From positions 186,001-250,000 of the forward strand of contig JADJYC010000003.1 in the NCBI GenBank assembly GCA_016719925.1: DNA of 64,000 bases. Reading direction: 5' to 3'. The first letter of the stretch is position 1; each line of letters begins with the position of its first letter. The stretch is from Crocinitomicaceae bacterium (lineage in GTDB: Bacteria > Bacteroidota > Bacteroidia > Flavobacteriales_D > Crocinitomicaceae). This document shows, piece by piece, positions 18,006 through 26,836 of the stretch. Under the pieces are notes generated by a model. The model was not told the origin of the DNA. It made no database searches and worked only from the letters and a program-made list of their open reading frames with translations. A program made the position numbers and the translations under genes.

Positions 18006-19024
18006 TTGAACGGTTCAGACATCATCATATTAGGAATTGAATCATCGTGTGATGATACCTCGGCCGCTATTCTTAAAAACGGCGAAATTTCGTCCAATAT
18101 TGTTGCCGGTCAGAAAGTTCATGAAAATTTGGGGTGTTGTTCCTGAACTGGCTTCCAGAGCGCATCAGCAGAACATCATACCAACCGTGGATACCGCCAT
18201 CAAAGAGGCCGGAATTTCAAAAAACCACTTTCAGCAGTAGCTTTACACAGGGCCCGGGACTTTTAGGTTCACTAATTGTTGGAACAGGCTTTGCAAAAAG
18301 TTTTGCCATGGGGCTGGATATTCCTCTGGTTGAAGTGAATCACATGCAAGGCCATATTCTGGCACATTTTATAAAAAATAAAGAAGAAAAATATCCGCAA
18401 TTTCCGTTTATCTGCATGACCGTTTCCGGCGGACATACCCAATTAGTGCTGGTCAAAGATTATTTTGATATGAAAATTATTGGGCAAACCATTGATGACG
18501 CTGCCGGAGAAGCATTTGATAAAGCGGCCAAAGTTCTTGGTTTACCTTACCCCGGCGGACCATTGATTGATAAATATGCTAAGGAGGGAAATCCTGAAAA
18601 ATATGTCTTTCCGGTTTCCAATATCGGTGAATTTGATTTCAGTTTCAGCGGATTAAAAACCAGTTTGCTTTATTTTCTGAAAAAAGAATCAGCCAAAGAT
18701 GCTACCTTCATTGAAAAAAACATAGCTGATGTTTGTGCATCGTATCAGCACACCATTATTAAAACACTCTTCAAAAAACTGATCAAAGCCGCACAGCAAT
18801 ATCACATAAAAGATGTTGCCATTGCAGGAGGAGTTTCTGCCAATTCACTGCTTCGGTCAGAATTATTCAGAATAGGAAAAGAACAGGGATGGAATACCTT
18901 CATTCCTGAATTTCAATATTGCACAGACAATGCCGGAATGATTGCCATTGCCGGACATTATAAATTTTTGAAAGGAGAATTTGCCGGGCAGGATATTGCT
19001 GCAGATGCACGGCTGAAATTTTAG
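18006..19024 (+). CDS. tsaD: tRNA N6-adenosine threonylcarbamoyltransferase TsaD (frameshifted 5' part)
   Basis: It transfers threonylcarbamoyl to A37 of ANN-decoding tRNAs, with TsaB and TsaE, and is essential in most bacteria. The start TTG AAC GGT at 18006 leads into IILGIESSCDDTSAAIL. The protein then needs about two bases near 18130 (HENFGGVVPELASRAH), one near 18220 and one T near 18245 (AVAFTQGPGLLGSL) to stay in frame. The rest is intact from 18241: metal ligands NHMQGHILAHF, SGGHTQL, the PGGP turn and GGVSANSLLR. Such damage in an essential gene points to sequence error rather than loss. Confidence 0.85.
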
Positions 19025-19103
19025 CACAATCCGGTTTTTTCACAACTGAATCTTTCTCTTATTTAAACTGAAATTAACTACATTCACCCATCAAACAATT
19101 GTT

Positions 19104-19609
19104 ATGCTCACTTCTTTTTTATCACGCGGATCAATGATTGCCCTGGTCATTTCAAATCTTGTTTTAATGGCAATTGGTCTTTATTATAAACTACCGCTTT
19201 TTGATATTCTATTGATTTACTGGAGTGAAACGGTGGTCATTGGTTTTTTTACTTTTTTAAAAATGGTGATTGTTCAGTTTTATAAAGATCCATCCCAAAA
19301 AATGAGTTTTGAAGCAAATTCTGCTGAAGCAAAAATTGCAGGAGCGATCAATGTGTTCTCCATATTCATCAAACTTTTCTTAATTGTAATTTCTGTTTTT
19401 ATCATATCAATTTTCAGTTTGTTTCAACTTGTATTGATTGTGGCTTTGTTTGGTACAGAAGAAATGCAAACCTCCAAAGAATTTTGATTTTGTCTCAGAT
19501 AAAAAGTGATTCGGTTTATGTACTGATACCCTACTTTATAATCAAACTGATTTTTGATATTTTTATTGATTATCTGGAACGGAAAAATAATGTTCCGGCG
19601 GCAAACTAA
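19104..19609 (+). CDS. DUF6498-like multi-pass membrane protein (frameshifted end)
   Basis: It has three hydrophobic segments (about residues 12-30, 38-55, 88-115). The helix pair LPLFDILLIYWSETVVIGFF resembles DUF6498 proteins, whose function is unknown. The unbroken frame ends at 19487. After one added base the sequence continues as QIKSDSVYVLIPYFIIKLIF and DYLERKN to a stop at 19607-19609, which looks like the natural tail. The product is shorter than usual for the family, so a further loss in the 3' half is possible. Confidence 0.55.
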
Positions 19610-19709
19610 AAAGGAATTGAACAGAACAACATGAATCTGACTTTTCAGAACAACTTTTTGTTGACAGAATTTTGTATATTCACCTGACAATATTAAACAT
19701 CATTCTATT

Positions 19710-20139
19710 ATGGAAACAACATTTGAAAATATTAAATCACTCATTGTAAGTGAGGTTTGGGAAGGTAATCAGGTAAAAGTAAAATTCAAAGCTTCCAATC
19801 AGAATGACCCGATTGAAACCATGGGAATTGCAATGCCAACTCAGGAAGAAATTAAAAAGAGCAATGGCTGAAGCAGCAAAAAAGTGGGCATCAGGAAATG
19901 GCATAAATGCAGGTGCAAATGCACTCGGCAGTTTAACCGGAGTTAGCGGACTTGGCAGCGCAGCAGGAAGTATTGCCGGCAGTGCAGGTTTGGGTTATCA
20001 GATGAATACCGATAGTTTAATGCATGTAGATCTGACCGATGAAGTAAAACAACGTACCATTCTCAGTGCGTTTTCAGGTTTATCCATGTACTATCATCAG
20101 GAAAATGGGCAGTGGGTATACAAAGCACCTGTGTATTAG
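19710..20139 (+). CDS. Small protein with glycine-zipper-like stretch, unknown function (frameshifted)
   Basis: About 143 residues. It starts at ATG 19710 (METTFENIKSLIVSEVWEGN), and one A must be restored in the AAAAA run near 19855 to pass from EEIKK into RAMAEAAKKWASG. The middle is a Gly/Ala/Ser-rich run (LGSLTGVSGLGSAAGSIAGS), like glycine-zipper segments that insert into membranes. The C-terminal part ends in YYHQENGQWVYKAPVY. There is no signal peptide. I do not recognise the family. Confidence 0.6.
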
Positions 20140-20176
20140 CGCTTCATTTTGATGACTGGAAGGGCAAATAATTCTT

Positions 20177-20731
20177 TCAACTGTGTTTAGGAGTTTCCAC
20201 TTGCGCAAGTTTAATGATCGTTGCCATTTTTTCAAGTTCACTATGAAGTTTGTTTACAAACTGTACATCAATTTTTCTCTTAATTGAAATTTCCAGAGGA
20301 TTCTCATTTTCATGAATCAGAAGAAACTGGTTATATCCATTCACAAAAAACTCAACCGGTTTTTCTGCTATTTCTCTAAGTCTCATCAATTCCTCCATTT
20401 CTTTTGGGTTCACAATAAAACGCGCCATTGCAGGATTGTCTGTCCAGACTTCAAATAACTTAGTAAAAACCGGGTCAACCAGATCAATTTTTGTCAAGGA
20501 CTGTATTTTATCAGGAGTAATTGATCTGCTCAGCATACTTTTTAATGATAAATCCCGAACATGAACCGTGAAGGAAATTCTCTGATGCAATGGACTCAAA
20601 AGCAGAATTCCATGAAAGCGTTTTAATAATTCATCGCTGTCTGATTTACATTTATAATCCAGTTTTACATAAGAAAATAAAAAATTTAGATCTTTGATTT
20701 TGCATTGATAGTAGTAAGGACTTTTGTTCAC
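20177..20731 (-). CDS. DUF3137-like domain protein, C-terminal part
   Basis: Residues around KIDLVDPVFTKLFEVWTDNPAMARFIV, then MEELMRLRE and FFVNGYNQFLLIHENENPLE, match the layout of DUF3137: a D-P-x-F-x-x-x-F-x-V segment, then an ARY(L/I) segment, and a short gap to a displayed strand. Function is unknown. It is the continuation of 20728-21771 after one base is restored near 20795 (EYIPQDSVFEPFDVPIYR). Confidence 0.55.
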   Translation of the reverse strand: MNKSPYYYQCKIKDLNFLFSYVKLDYKCKSDSDELLKRFHGILLLSPLHQRISFTVHVRDLSLKSMLSRSITPDKIQSLTKIDLVDPVFTKLFEVWTDNPAMARFIVNPKEMEELMRLREIAEKPVEFFVNGYNQFLLIHENENPLEISIKRKIDVQFVNKLHSELEKMATIIKLAQVETPKHS

Positions 20732-21771
20732 AGTTCTGTAAATAGGAACGTCAAAAGGTTCGAAAACAGAATCCTGAGGTATATATTCAAACGGAAAATT
20801 TTTTCAATCAGCTGAGCCGAATCAAACTGTCGATTTAAAACCGGGGCAATGACTTCTCGGTTCAGTTTAATATTTTCAGCCACGGGTATAGTAAGTTTAT
20901 TTCTCAATTGATAATTCAAAATGATGAAAACAATTGATCCGGTTATTATTAGTACCAATGCAATTATCATCATAAAACTTGAATCGAATCCAAGTTTTTC
21001 TCCAAAAAACGGATGCAGCAAAGCCATGCCTGTAAATGCAATGATTAAAAAAACGAATCTCAATTTCTTGTTTCTGGTTATCCTGAACGCAAATACTTTT
21101 CTGCTATTTTCAAGTTCAGTACATGCCTGCTCATTGATCAGCTGGTGAGATTCAGGACTTGCAATTGTATTTTTAATTTCCTTCTGATTTTCTTTCTGCT
21201 TCTGCGCATATTCATGATTTTTTTTCAATTCTGTCGCAGATAAATTTGTATCCTTAATGCCCGCTTCAACATCTTTTTTTTCAGTGACCTGCTTTAACGG
21301 ATGACTAACCAGTTCAGAAATTTTCTCCGGTTGATTAATATCCAATACAACATATTTCTTTTGATTTTGCTGATCAAGAACAAATGCAATTAATTCATCA
21401 GATTCATAAATACTTCCAGCATAAACTGAGCCTGTCCACTTCAACTGGAAATTTTTAAGATCATAAATAAACATTGTGGAAGACACAGTTCCAACCCGGT
21501 CATGAATCAAATCAAAACAAACTAACAGCGCCATTTTACCTGCTCCTATTCTGACTGCAATATCACCATGAAAACTAATATCAGTTTGAAAAGGAGAATA
21601 GAAATTCTCAAACATTTTCTTTCCGTCACCTGTAATGGTCAGCTGCATTCTGAAGGTGCTGTGAAATTTACATTCCGCAATCAGATTAGTACCAGGAATA
21701 TCCATTTGGATTGGCTCCGCAGAATAATAACTCCCGTTCATTTGGATAGAATTCCAGATCACATCGTTCAT
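20728..21771 (-). CDS. Membrane protein, N-terminal beta domain fused to DUF3137-like region
   Basis: Residues 1-160 are a beta-rich, soluble-looking domain with no signal peptide. A charged linker (about 165-215) and two membrane helices near residues 237-256 and 265-288 follow. After them, IPVAENIKLNREVIAPVLNRQF begins the DUF3137-type cytoplasmic region, completed by the next frame. The intact protein would be about 530 residues. It lies downstream of paaD on the same strand with a 72-base gap, but nothing links it to phenylacetate use. Confidence 0.55.
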   Translation of the reverse strand: MNDVIWNSIQMNGSYYSAEPIQMDIPGTNLIAECKFHSTFRMQLTITGDGKKMFENFYSPFQTDISFHGDIAVRIGAGKMALLVCFDLIHDRVGTVSSTMFIYDLKNFQLKWTGSVYAGSIYESDELIAFVLDQQNQKKYVVLDINQPEKISELVSHPLKQVTEKKDVEAGIKDTNLSATELKKNHEYAQKQKENQKEIKNTIASPESHQLINEQACTELENSRKVFAFRITRNKKLRFVFLIIAFTGMALLHPFFGEKLGFDSSFMMIIALVLIITGSIVFIILNYQLRNKLTIPVAENIKLNREVIAPVLNRQFDSAQLIEKIFRLNIYLRILFSNLLTFLFTEL

Positions 21772-21843
21772 AATTACCGGTATTTATACCAAGTTAATCA
21801 TAAACCTGTTATTTCAAAAGGATAAAAGAAGAGGTTGAAAATG

Positions 21844-22314
21844 TCAATAACACTTAAAATAATTAAACGGCTCACTGCAAATGTTACAGGTATAAAGTGA
21901 TTGACATGGAGTTGATCCAAAGGCACTGACCATTTTTGTATCAGTCGACTTGCATTTGGGACATTGTACAATTTTATCGCCGATTGTTGGAGGAGAAATT
22001 CCTTCTTTCAAAAGTTTTTCTTTTGTTTCATCTGTCAGCCAATCAGTAGACCAAACCGGAAATAATTGTGAAATAATTTCAACGTTGTGATATCCCTTTG
22101 AAGCTAGTTTTTCAAGAATCAGATCCTGAAATAATTTTTTTGCCGGACAACCCGTGTAAGTTGGCGTTATGGTAACGATTATTTTATCCTGATCCGGTTT
22201 TTCTTCAATGTGTCTGATAACTCCCAGTTCTACCAGATTAATTACTGGTATTTCGGGGTCAGGAATTTCAGACAGAAGTTCCCACAAATGTCCAAACTCT
22301 TTTTGAGTTACCAT
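21844..22314 (-). CDS. paaD: 1,2-phenylacetyl-CoA epoxidase subunit PaaD
   Basis: 156 residues. The N-terminal MIP18/SufT-like domain (LWELLSEIPDPEIPVINLVELGVI) with TPTYTGCPA near residue 54 is characteristic of PaaD, thought to help Fe or Fe-S maturation of the epoxidase. The C-terminal Cys-rich tail (CPKC at about 117, then CNIC and a last Cys) looks like a zinc or Fe-S site. It overlaps the paaC stop by a few bases. It is the last gene of the paaABCD set. Confidence 0.9.
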   Translation of the reverse strand: MVTQKEFGHLWELLSEIPDPEIPVINLVELGVIRHIEEKPDQDKIIVTITPTYTGCPAKKLFQDLILEKLASKGYHNVEIISQLFPVWSTDWLTDETKEKLLKEGISPPTIGDKIVQCPKCKSTDTKMVSAFGSTPCQSLYTCNICSEPFNYFKCY

Positions 22315-23060
22315 TTTGCATCCGGATAGGCGCGCGGTAAAAATTGCATGATACTGAGTAAGTGTCCCATGTGTTCAGAATGAAATCCTTCTCTGAAATC
22401 ACGCATAGACGGAGGAGCTACTGCATTTCTTTTTAAGTTGGATTCTCCTAAAATTTTGTCCACTTCACTGAACCAGACAGCTTTTAATTTCTCAGGGTCA
22501 GGAATAAATTTTTTATCCAGTTCATCAAAATTGAACAATTCATCTACATATTTCATCAGATGATCAAGTGCCCTTTGCATACGTTCATTACTCTCAGCGG
22601 TACCTAAACCCAGTCGGTTTGTCCAGTCGTGTGAATGCATGTAGCTGTATTTGATTTCTTTCAATACTTTCTGAGACAAACCAGCAACTTCATGATTTGA
22701 CGAAGTACTTAATTGAGTGAATAATTCTTTCGCATAAATATCATGAAGCAGTTGTCTTGCAATTACCCAGGCAAAATCATGATTGGGTTGTTCAACTAAT
22801 TTGATATTATAATATTCACGTTCGTTGCGGTGAAAAACATATTCATCCGGAGTAAATTTATTGCCTTCAATTCTTGCAGCAATTTTATACAATTCATCTG
22901 CTCTTCCAAACAAATCAAGACTGATATTTGAAAGTGCAATATCCTCTTCAAGTGTAAGACCATTGCTGCACATTTCTGCAAGTCGCTGTGCAAGAATAAC
23001 TGAAGTATCTGCCAGACGAATTACTGACATGGCATCTTTATTTTCTATTGTAATCTTCAT
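22308..23060 (-). CDS. paaC: 1,2-phenylacetyl-CoA epoxidase structural subunit PaaC
   Basis: 250 residues, complete. It is the non-catalytic ferritin-like partner of PaaA in the phenylacetyl-CoA 1,2-epoxidase. Helices include LADTSVILAQRLAEMCSNG, EDIALSNISLDLFGRA and HDWTNRLGLGTAES, in the usual order for PaaC. The carboxylates that bind iron in PaaA are degenerate here, as expected. It sits between paaB and paaD with overlaps or short gaps, forming one operon. Confidence 0.9.
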   Translation of the reverse strand: MKITIENKDAMSVIRLADTSVILAQRLAEMCSNGLTLEEDIALSNISLDLFGRADELYKIAARIEGNKFTPDEYVFHRNEREYYNIKLVEQPNHDFAWVIARQLLHDIYAKELFTQLSTSSNHEVAGLSQKVLKEIKYSYMHSHDWTNRLGLGTAESNERMQRALDHLMKYVDELFNFDELDKKFIPDPEKLKAVWFSEVDKILGESNLKRNAVAPPSMRDFREGFHSEHMGHLLSIMQFLPRAYPDAKW

Positions 23061-23074
23061 GTCTGCAAATAATA

Positions 23075-23358
23075 TTACATGTGACCTACGCTGTCAGGAA
23101 TATCATAAAATGTAGGGTGACGATAAATTTTGTCATCAGCCGGATCAAAAAAAGCAGATGCTTCATCTAACGGAACCGTAACAATATTGCTTGCTTCTAC
23201 CACCCACAACTCTCTTCCTTCACCACGGCGAGTATATAAATCACGCGCATTCTGCAAGCCATTTTTTATCGTATCCAAGAACGCTGCCCGCATGTTTTAA
23301 ATGGCAGACCTGCTTTTTTCTGAATGAATACTTCCCAAACTTTATCTCCAGATTCCAT
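23075..23358 (-). CDS. paaB: 1,2-phenylacetyl-CoA epoxidase subunit PaaB (frameshifted 5' half)
   Basis: The C-terminal 60 residues are clear: NARDLYTRRGEG, LWVVEASNIV, FFDPADDKIYRHPTFY and DSVGHM, the PaaB signature. The natural start is the ATG at 23356-23358 (MESGDKVWEVFIQKKAGLPF), followed by an expected KHAGSV. The frame slips twice between about 23260 and 23300, so the unbroken frame covers only 23075-23293. PaaB is a small subunit needed for complex assembly. Confidence 0.8.
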
Positions 23359-23434
23359 AATGTCTGATCTTTTACTTATTTAATTTTTTCTTTAATTAAT
23401 GTGCTCAATCATCACACTCATTCTCACTCTGACC

Positions 23435-24364
23435 TTACGCTACTTGTGCTTCCGTTTTAAGGGCATAGGCTGCTGCTGCTTCTCTTACCCATTTATTGTC
23501 ATTGTGTGCTTTTTTATGATGATCCAGACGTTCCTGATTGCAGGGTCCGTTTCCGTTCACCACATTCCAGAATTCATCCCAGTTAAAAGGGCTGTGATCA
23601 TAATGTCCGGTTTCTTCATTCCATTTACAATTCGGATCAGGACATGTCAGCCCCAGATATTCAATCTGCTTAATAGTATGATCAATAAATTTTTGTCTCA
23701 GCTGATCATTGGATTCAATTTTAATTTTCCACTTCATAGCCTGACTTGAATGCGCTGAATCTTTATCATGCGGGCCAAACATCATCAGTGCAGGAAACCA
23801 AAAACGGTTAAGTGCATCCTGTGCCATTTCCTTTTGCTCAGGTGTTCCAAAAGCCATCTGCATCATGATTTCATATCCCTGACGCTGATGAAAACTTTCT
23901 TCTTTACAAATACGGACCATTCCTCTTGAATAAGGACCGTACGAAGTTTTCTGAAGAGAAACCTGATTGGTAATTGCCGCACCGTCAACCAGCCAGCCTA
24001 CTGCTCCAATATCTGCCCAGTTAAGTGTAGGATAATTAAAGATGCTGGAATATTTTGCTTTTCCTGTATGCAGCTGTTCAATCATTTCCTGTCTGGAAAT
24101 ACCAAGCGTTTCAGCAACAGAATAAAGATAAAGTCCATGACCACCTTCATCCTGAATTTTAGCAAGCAAAACCTGTTTTGCACGCAGGGATGGTGCACGT
24201 AATAACCAATTCCCCTCTGGCTGCATTCCGATTACTTCAGAATGAGCATGCTGGGAAACCTGACGGATAAGATGTTCACGGTATTTTTCCGGCATCCAGT
24301 CACGCGGTTCAATTTTTAATTCTTTCTCGATGAGTTCGTTAAATGCTTGTTCAAATTTGTCCAT
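23435..24364 (-). CDS. paaA: 1,2-phenylacetyl-CoA epoxidase catalytic subunit PaaA
   Basis: 309 residues, complete. It is the di-iron ferritin-like catalytic subunit that forms ring-1,2-epoxyphenylacetyl-CoA from phenylacetyl-CoA. Di-iron ligands lie in the helices with QDEGGHGLYLY and KEESFHQRQGYE (E-x2-H pattern), and the substrate-side segment GPYSRGMVRICK is present. It is the first gene of the set; a -7 element sits 27 bases upstream. Length and motifs are normal. Confidence 0.93.
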   Translation of the reverse strand: MDKFEQAFNELIEKELKIEPRDWMPEKYREHLIRQVSQHAHSEVIGMQPEGNWLLRAPSLRAKQVLLAKIQDEGGHGLYLYSVAETLGISRQEMIEQLHTGKAKYSSIFNYPTLNWADIGAVGWLVDGAAITNQVSLQKTSYGPYSRGMVRICKEESFHQRQGYEIMMQMAFGTPEQKEMAQDALNRFWFPALMMFGPHDKDSAHSSQAMKWKIKIESNDQLRQKFIDHTIKQIEYLGLTCPDPNCKWNEETGHYDHSPFNWDEFWNVVNGNGPCNQERLDHHKKAHNDNKWVREAAAAYALKTEAQVA

Positions 24365-24390
24365 GTAAAAAAGGATAGTTTGATTTTTCC

Positions 24391-24398
24391 CAAATATA
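24391..24398 (-). promoter_or_regulatory. -7 element (TATATTTG) for paaABCD
   Basis: Read on the minus strand as TATATTTG, 27 bases before the paaA ATG. Confidence 0.5.
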
Positions 24399-24504
24399 AC
24401 GCTTTTGTAAGAAACATATTATGATGCAAATCCGTAATGAACTGAGGTTTGTCATTTAATTTTTGACAAAAACACCCGATTTTGCAAACTTTTTACCGAT
24501 TAAC

Positions 24505-25752
24505 ATGAAGAGTCCTGTTGAATTAATGGCGCCTGCCGGCAGCTGGGAAGCACTCAGAGCAGCCATAAAAGCCGGAGCAAACTCAATATATTTTGGCGTT
24601 GAGCAGCTGAATATGCGCGCCCGTGCCTCTATCAATTTTACACTGGATGATCTGGCTGAAATAAGCAAAGTATGCAGTGAAAATAATGTCAAAACCTACC
24701 TGACACTCAACACCATTATTTATGATCATGATCTCTCAGTCATTAAAACACTGATAGACGCCTGCAAAAAAAATAATATCACTGCAGTCATTGCTTCAGA
24801 TCAGGCAGTTATTAACTATGCTTTTACACAAGGTGTATCTGTTCACATTTCAACCCAATTGAATATCACCAATATTGAAACGGTAAAATTTTACGCGCAT
24901 TTTGCTGATGTAATGGTTTTGTCCAGAGAATTAAGTCTATCTCAGGTAAAAAAAATCACCGAGCAGATCCGGAAAGAAAATATCTGCGGCCCTTCAGGAA
25001 AATTAATTGAAATTGAAATATTTGCGCACGGTGCGCTTTGTGTTGCCGTTTCAGGCAAATGTTATATGAGTTTACATACCTACAACGCATCAGCAAACAG
25101 AGGAGCCTGTCTGCAGAACTGCAGAAAAGCTTACACAGTTATTGACAAAGAAACCGGTATTGAACTTGAAGTGGATAATGAATACATCATGTCACCAAAA
25201 GATTTGTGTACCATTGATTTTTTAGATCAGGTGATAGAATCAGGTGTTTCTGTATTAAAAATTGAAGGACGCGGACGTGCTCCGGAATATGTTAAAACAG
25301 TTACTGAAAATTACCGGCAGGCAATTGACGCTTATACTGAAGGAAAATACACAACAGAATTTGGAAAAAGTCTCATTGAAAATCTGCGCACAGTTTACAA
25401 CCGCGATTTCTGGTCAGGTTATTATCTGGGGCAATTGCTGGGTGAATTCAACGATGTGAGCGGATCAAAAGCCACTCAGAAAAAAATATACGTGGCTAGC
25501 GGAATCCATTATTTTCCCAAATCAGGAATTGCACAATTTAAAATGGAAGCACAGCAAATTGAAGTGGGTGACAAAATTCTGATTACCGGTCCGACAACAG
25601 GTGTGCTCGAACATGAAATCACTTCTTTAATGGTTAATGATAAAGAGGTTGAAAAAGCGGTGAGAGGTGATGAAATTACATTTCCTGTTCCGGAAAGAAT
25701 CAGAAAATCAGACAAACTTTATAAGGTGGTCAAAACAGAATTTGCTGAATGA
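24505..25752 (+). CDS. Peptidase U32-family protein (TrhP-like tRNA hydroxylation protein)
   Basis: 416 residues from ATG 24505 (MKSPVELMAPAGSWEALRAA). U32 proteins of this group (TrhP, YegQ, RlhA) are now linked to prephenate-dependent hydroxylation of tRNA or rRNA bases rather than to proteolysis. The N-terminal barrel has STQLNITN and GALCVAVSGKCYMS. A four-Cys site is made of the Cys residues in that strand and in GACLQNCRKAY, the presumed Fe-S ligands. A C-terminal small beta domain ends at the stop. It overlaps the following ferredoxin gene by ATGA. The track-extended TTG start upstream is less likely. Confidence 0.85.
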   Translation: MKSPVELMAPAGSWEALRAAIKAGANSIYFGVEQLNMRARASINFTLDDLAEISKVCSENNVKTYLTLNTIIYDHDLSVIKTLIDACKKNNITAVIASDQAVINYAFTQGVSVHISTQLNITNIETVKFYAHFADVMVLSRELSLSQVKKITEQIRKENICGPSGKLIEIEIFAHGALCVAVSGKCYMSLHTYNASANRGACLQNCRKAYTVIDKETGIELEVDNEYIMSPKDLCTIDFLDQVIESGVSVLKIEGRGRAPEYVKTVTENYRQAIDAYTEGKYTTEFGKSLIENLRTVYNRDFWSGYYLGQLLGEFNDVSGSKATQKKIYVASGIHYFPKSGIAQFKMEAQQIEVGDKILITGPTTGVLEHEITSLMVNDKEVEKAVRGDEITFPVPERIRKSDKLYKVVKTEFAE

Positions 25753-25976
25753 TATCCATAACACTTCAACGTGATAAGTGCATTGGCTGTAATTACTGTG
25801 CTGAAGTTTGCCCGCAGTTTTTCAGAATGTCAAAAAAAGACGGAAAATCTGTTTTGCTGAACAGTGCAGATAAAAAAGGATTTCATTTTATCAAAGTCAA
25901 TCACATTTTTGAAGATCAGATTCAGCAGGCGGTAAAAGTTTGTCCGGTAAAAATTATTACTGCCGCGATTTCTTAA
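25749..25976 (+). CDS. Small 4Fe-4S ferredoxin
   Basis: 75 residues, cytoplasmic. The N-terminal motif CIGCNYCAEVCP (about 13-24) and a C-terminal VCP (about 64-66) give the ligands for one [4Fe-4S] cluster, with one Cys to spare. It is translationally coupled to the U32 gene by an ATGA overlap, so it may supply electrons or a cluster to that Fe-S enzyme; this link is inferred from position only. Confidence 0.85.
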   Translation: MISITLQRDKCIGCNYCAEVCPQFFRMSKKDGKSVLLNSADKKGFHFIKVNHIFEDQIQQAVKVCPVKIITAAIS

Positions 25977-26725
25977 TTGCCGAAAGACCCTTCAGGATAT
26001 GTTACTTTAACAAGTGACAAACCATGAGCAGGAACAGAAACTCCGGCCATACTTCGGTTGTTTGAATCCAGAATTTTTTTGAACTCTTCCAGAGAAATTT
26101 TTCCCGTTCCAACTTCAATTAATGTTCCGGTGATTGCCCTAACCATATTTCTCAAAAAACGATTTGCTGAAATTCTGAAAACAAAACCATTTTCTGTTTT
26201 AATCCATTCACAAGCATGAATTGTACAATTAAAATTTGTCACATCTGTGTGTACTTTGGAGAAACATTCAAAATTAGTATGAGCTAAAATCATCTGACAT
26301 GCCTTATTAATTTTTTCGATGTCTAAATTCAATTTTTGATACCAGGATATTTCACTTATAAAAGCATCTTTTTTTACATGAATTCGATATTCATAACTTC
26401 TTGAAATTGCAGAAAAGCGTGCGTGAAGTTCAGGATTTGTTTCAAACACGTCAAATACAGCAATATCAGCCGGCAGAATGAGGTTGAGCTTGTAAACAAG
26501 ATGTGCTGTTTCCCAATCTGCATCAGAATCAAAATGCGCGTAAAAATCATGGGCGTGTACTCCGGTATCCGTTCTGCCGCAACCAGTAATTTCTATTTTT
26601 TTATTGCTGTTCAGTTTGGTAAGTGCGTTTTCAATTTCCTCCTGCACGGAATTCTGTCCGGCCTGAATCTGCCAGCCGCAATAATTTGTCCCTTTGTAAG
26701 ACAGATGTATAAAATACCGCTTCAT
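25973..26725 (-). CDS. truA: tRNA pseudouridine synthase A (TruA)
   Basis: About 250 residues. It makes pseudouridine at positions 38-40 of the tRNA anticodon arm. The catalytic Asp is in GCGRTDTGVHA near residue 55, with the N-terminal YKGTNYCGWQIQ, NLILPADIAVFDVF and RFLRNMVRAITGTLIEVG, all typical of TruA. I chose ATG 26723-26725 (MKRYFIHLSYKG) over an upstream TTG that adds MNHI. It converges on the ferredoxin gene with a 4-base overlap of the ends. Confidence 0.92.
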   Translation of the reverse strand: MKRYFIHLSYKGTNYCGWQIQAGQNSVQEEIENALTKLNSNKKIEITGCGRTDTGVHAHDFYAHFDSDADWETAHLVYKLNLILPADIAVFDVFETNPELHARFSAISRSYEYRIHVKKDAFISEISWYQKLNLDIEKINKACQMILAHTNFECFSKVHTDVTNFNCTIHACEWIKTENGFVFRISANRFLRNMVRAITGTLIEVGTGKISLEEFKKILDSNNRSMAGVSVPAHGLSLVKVTYPEGSFGN

Positions 26726-26836
26726 GATGTGATTCAAAATTAACTGAATTTGATGAATGAAAGTGCGATTTGAAGATTTGCGATAATTCCTGGTTAATGA
26801 TTTTGAAATTGAATTGGATGAAGTTAACTTCGGAAA

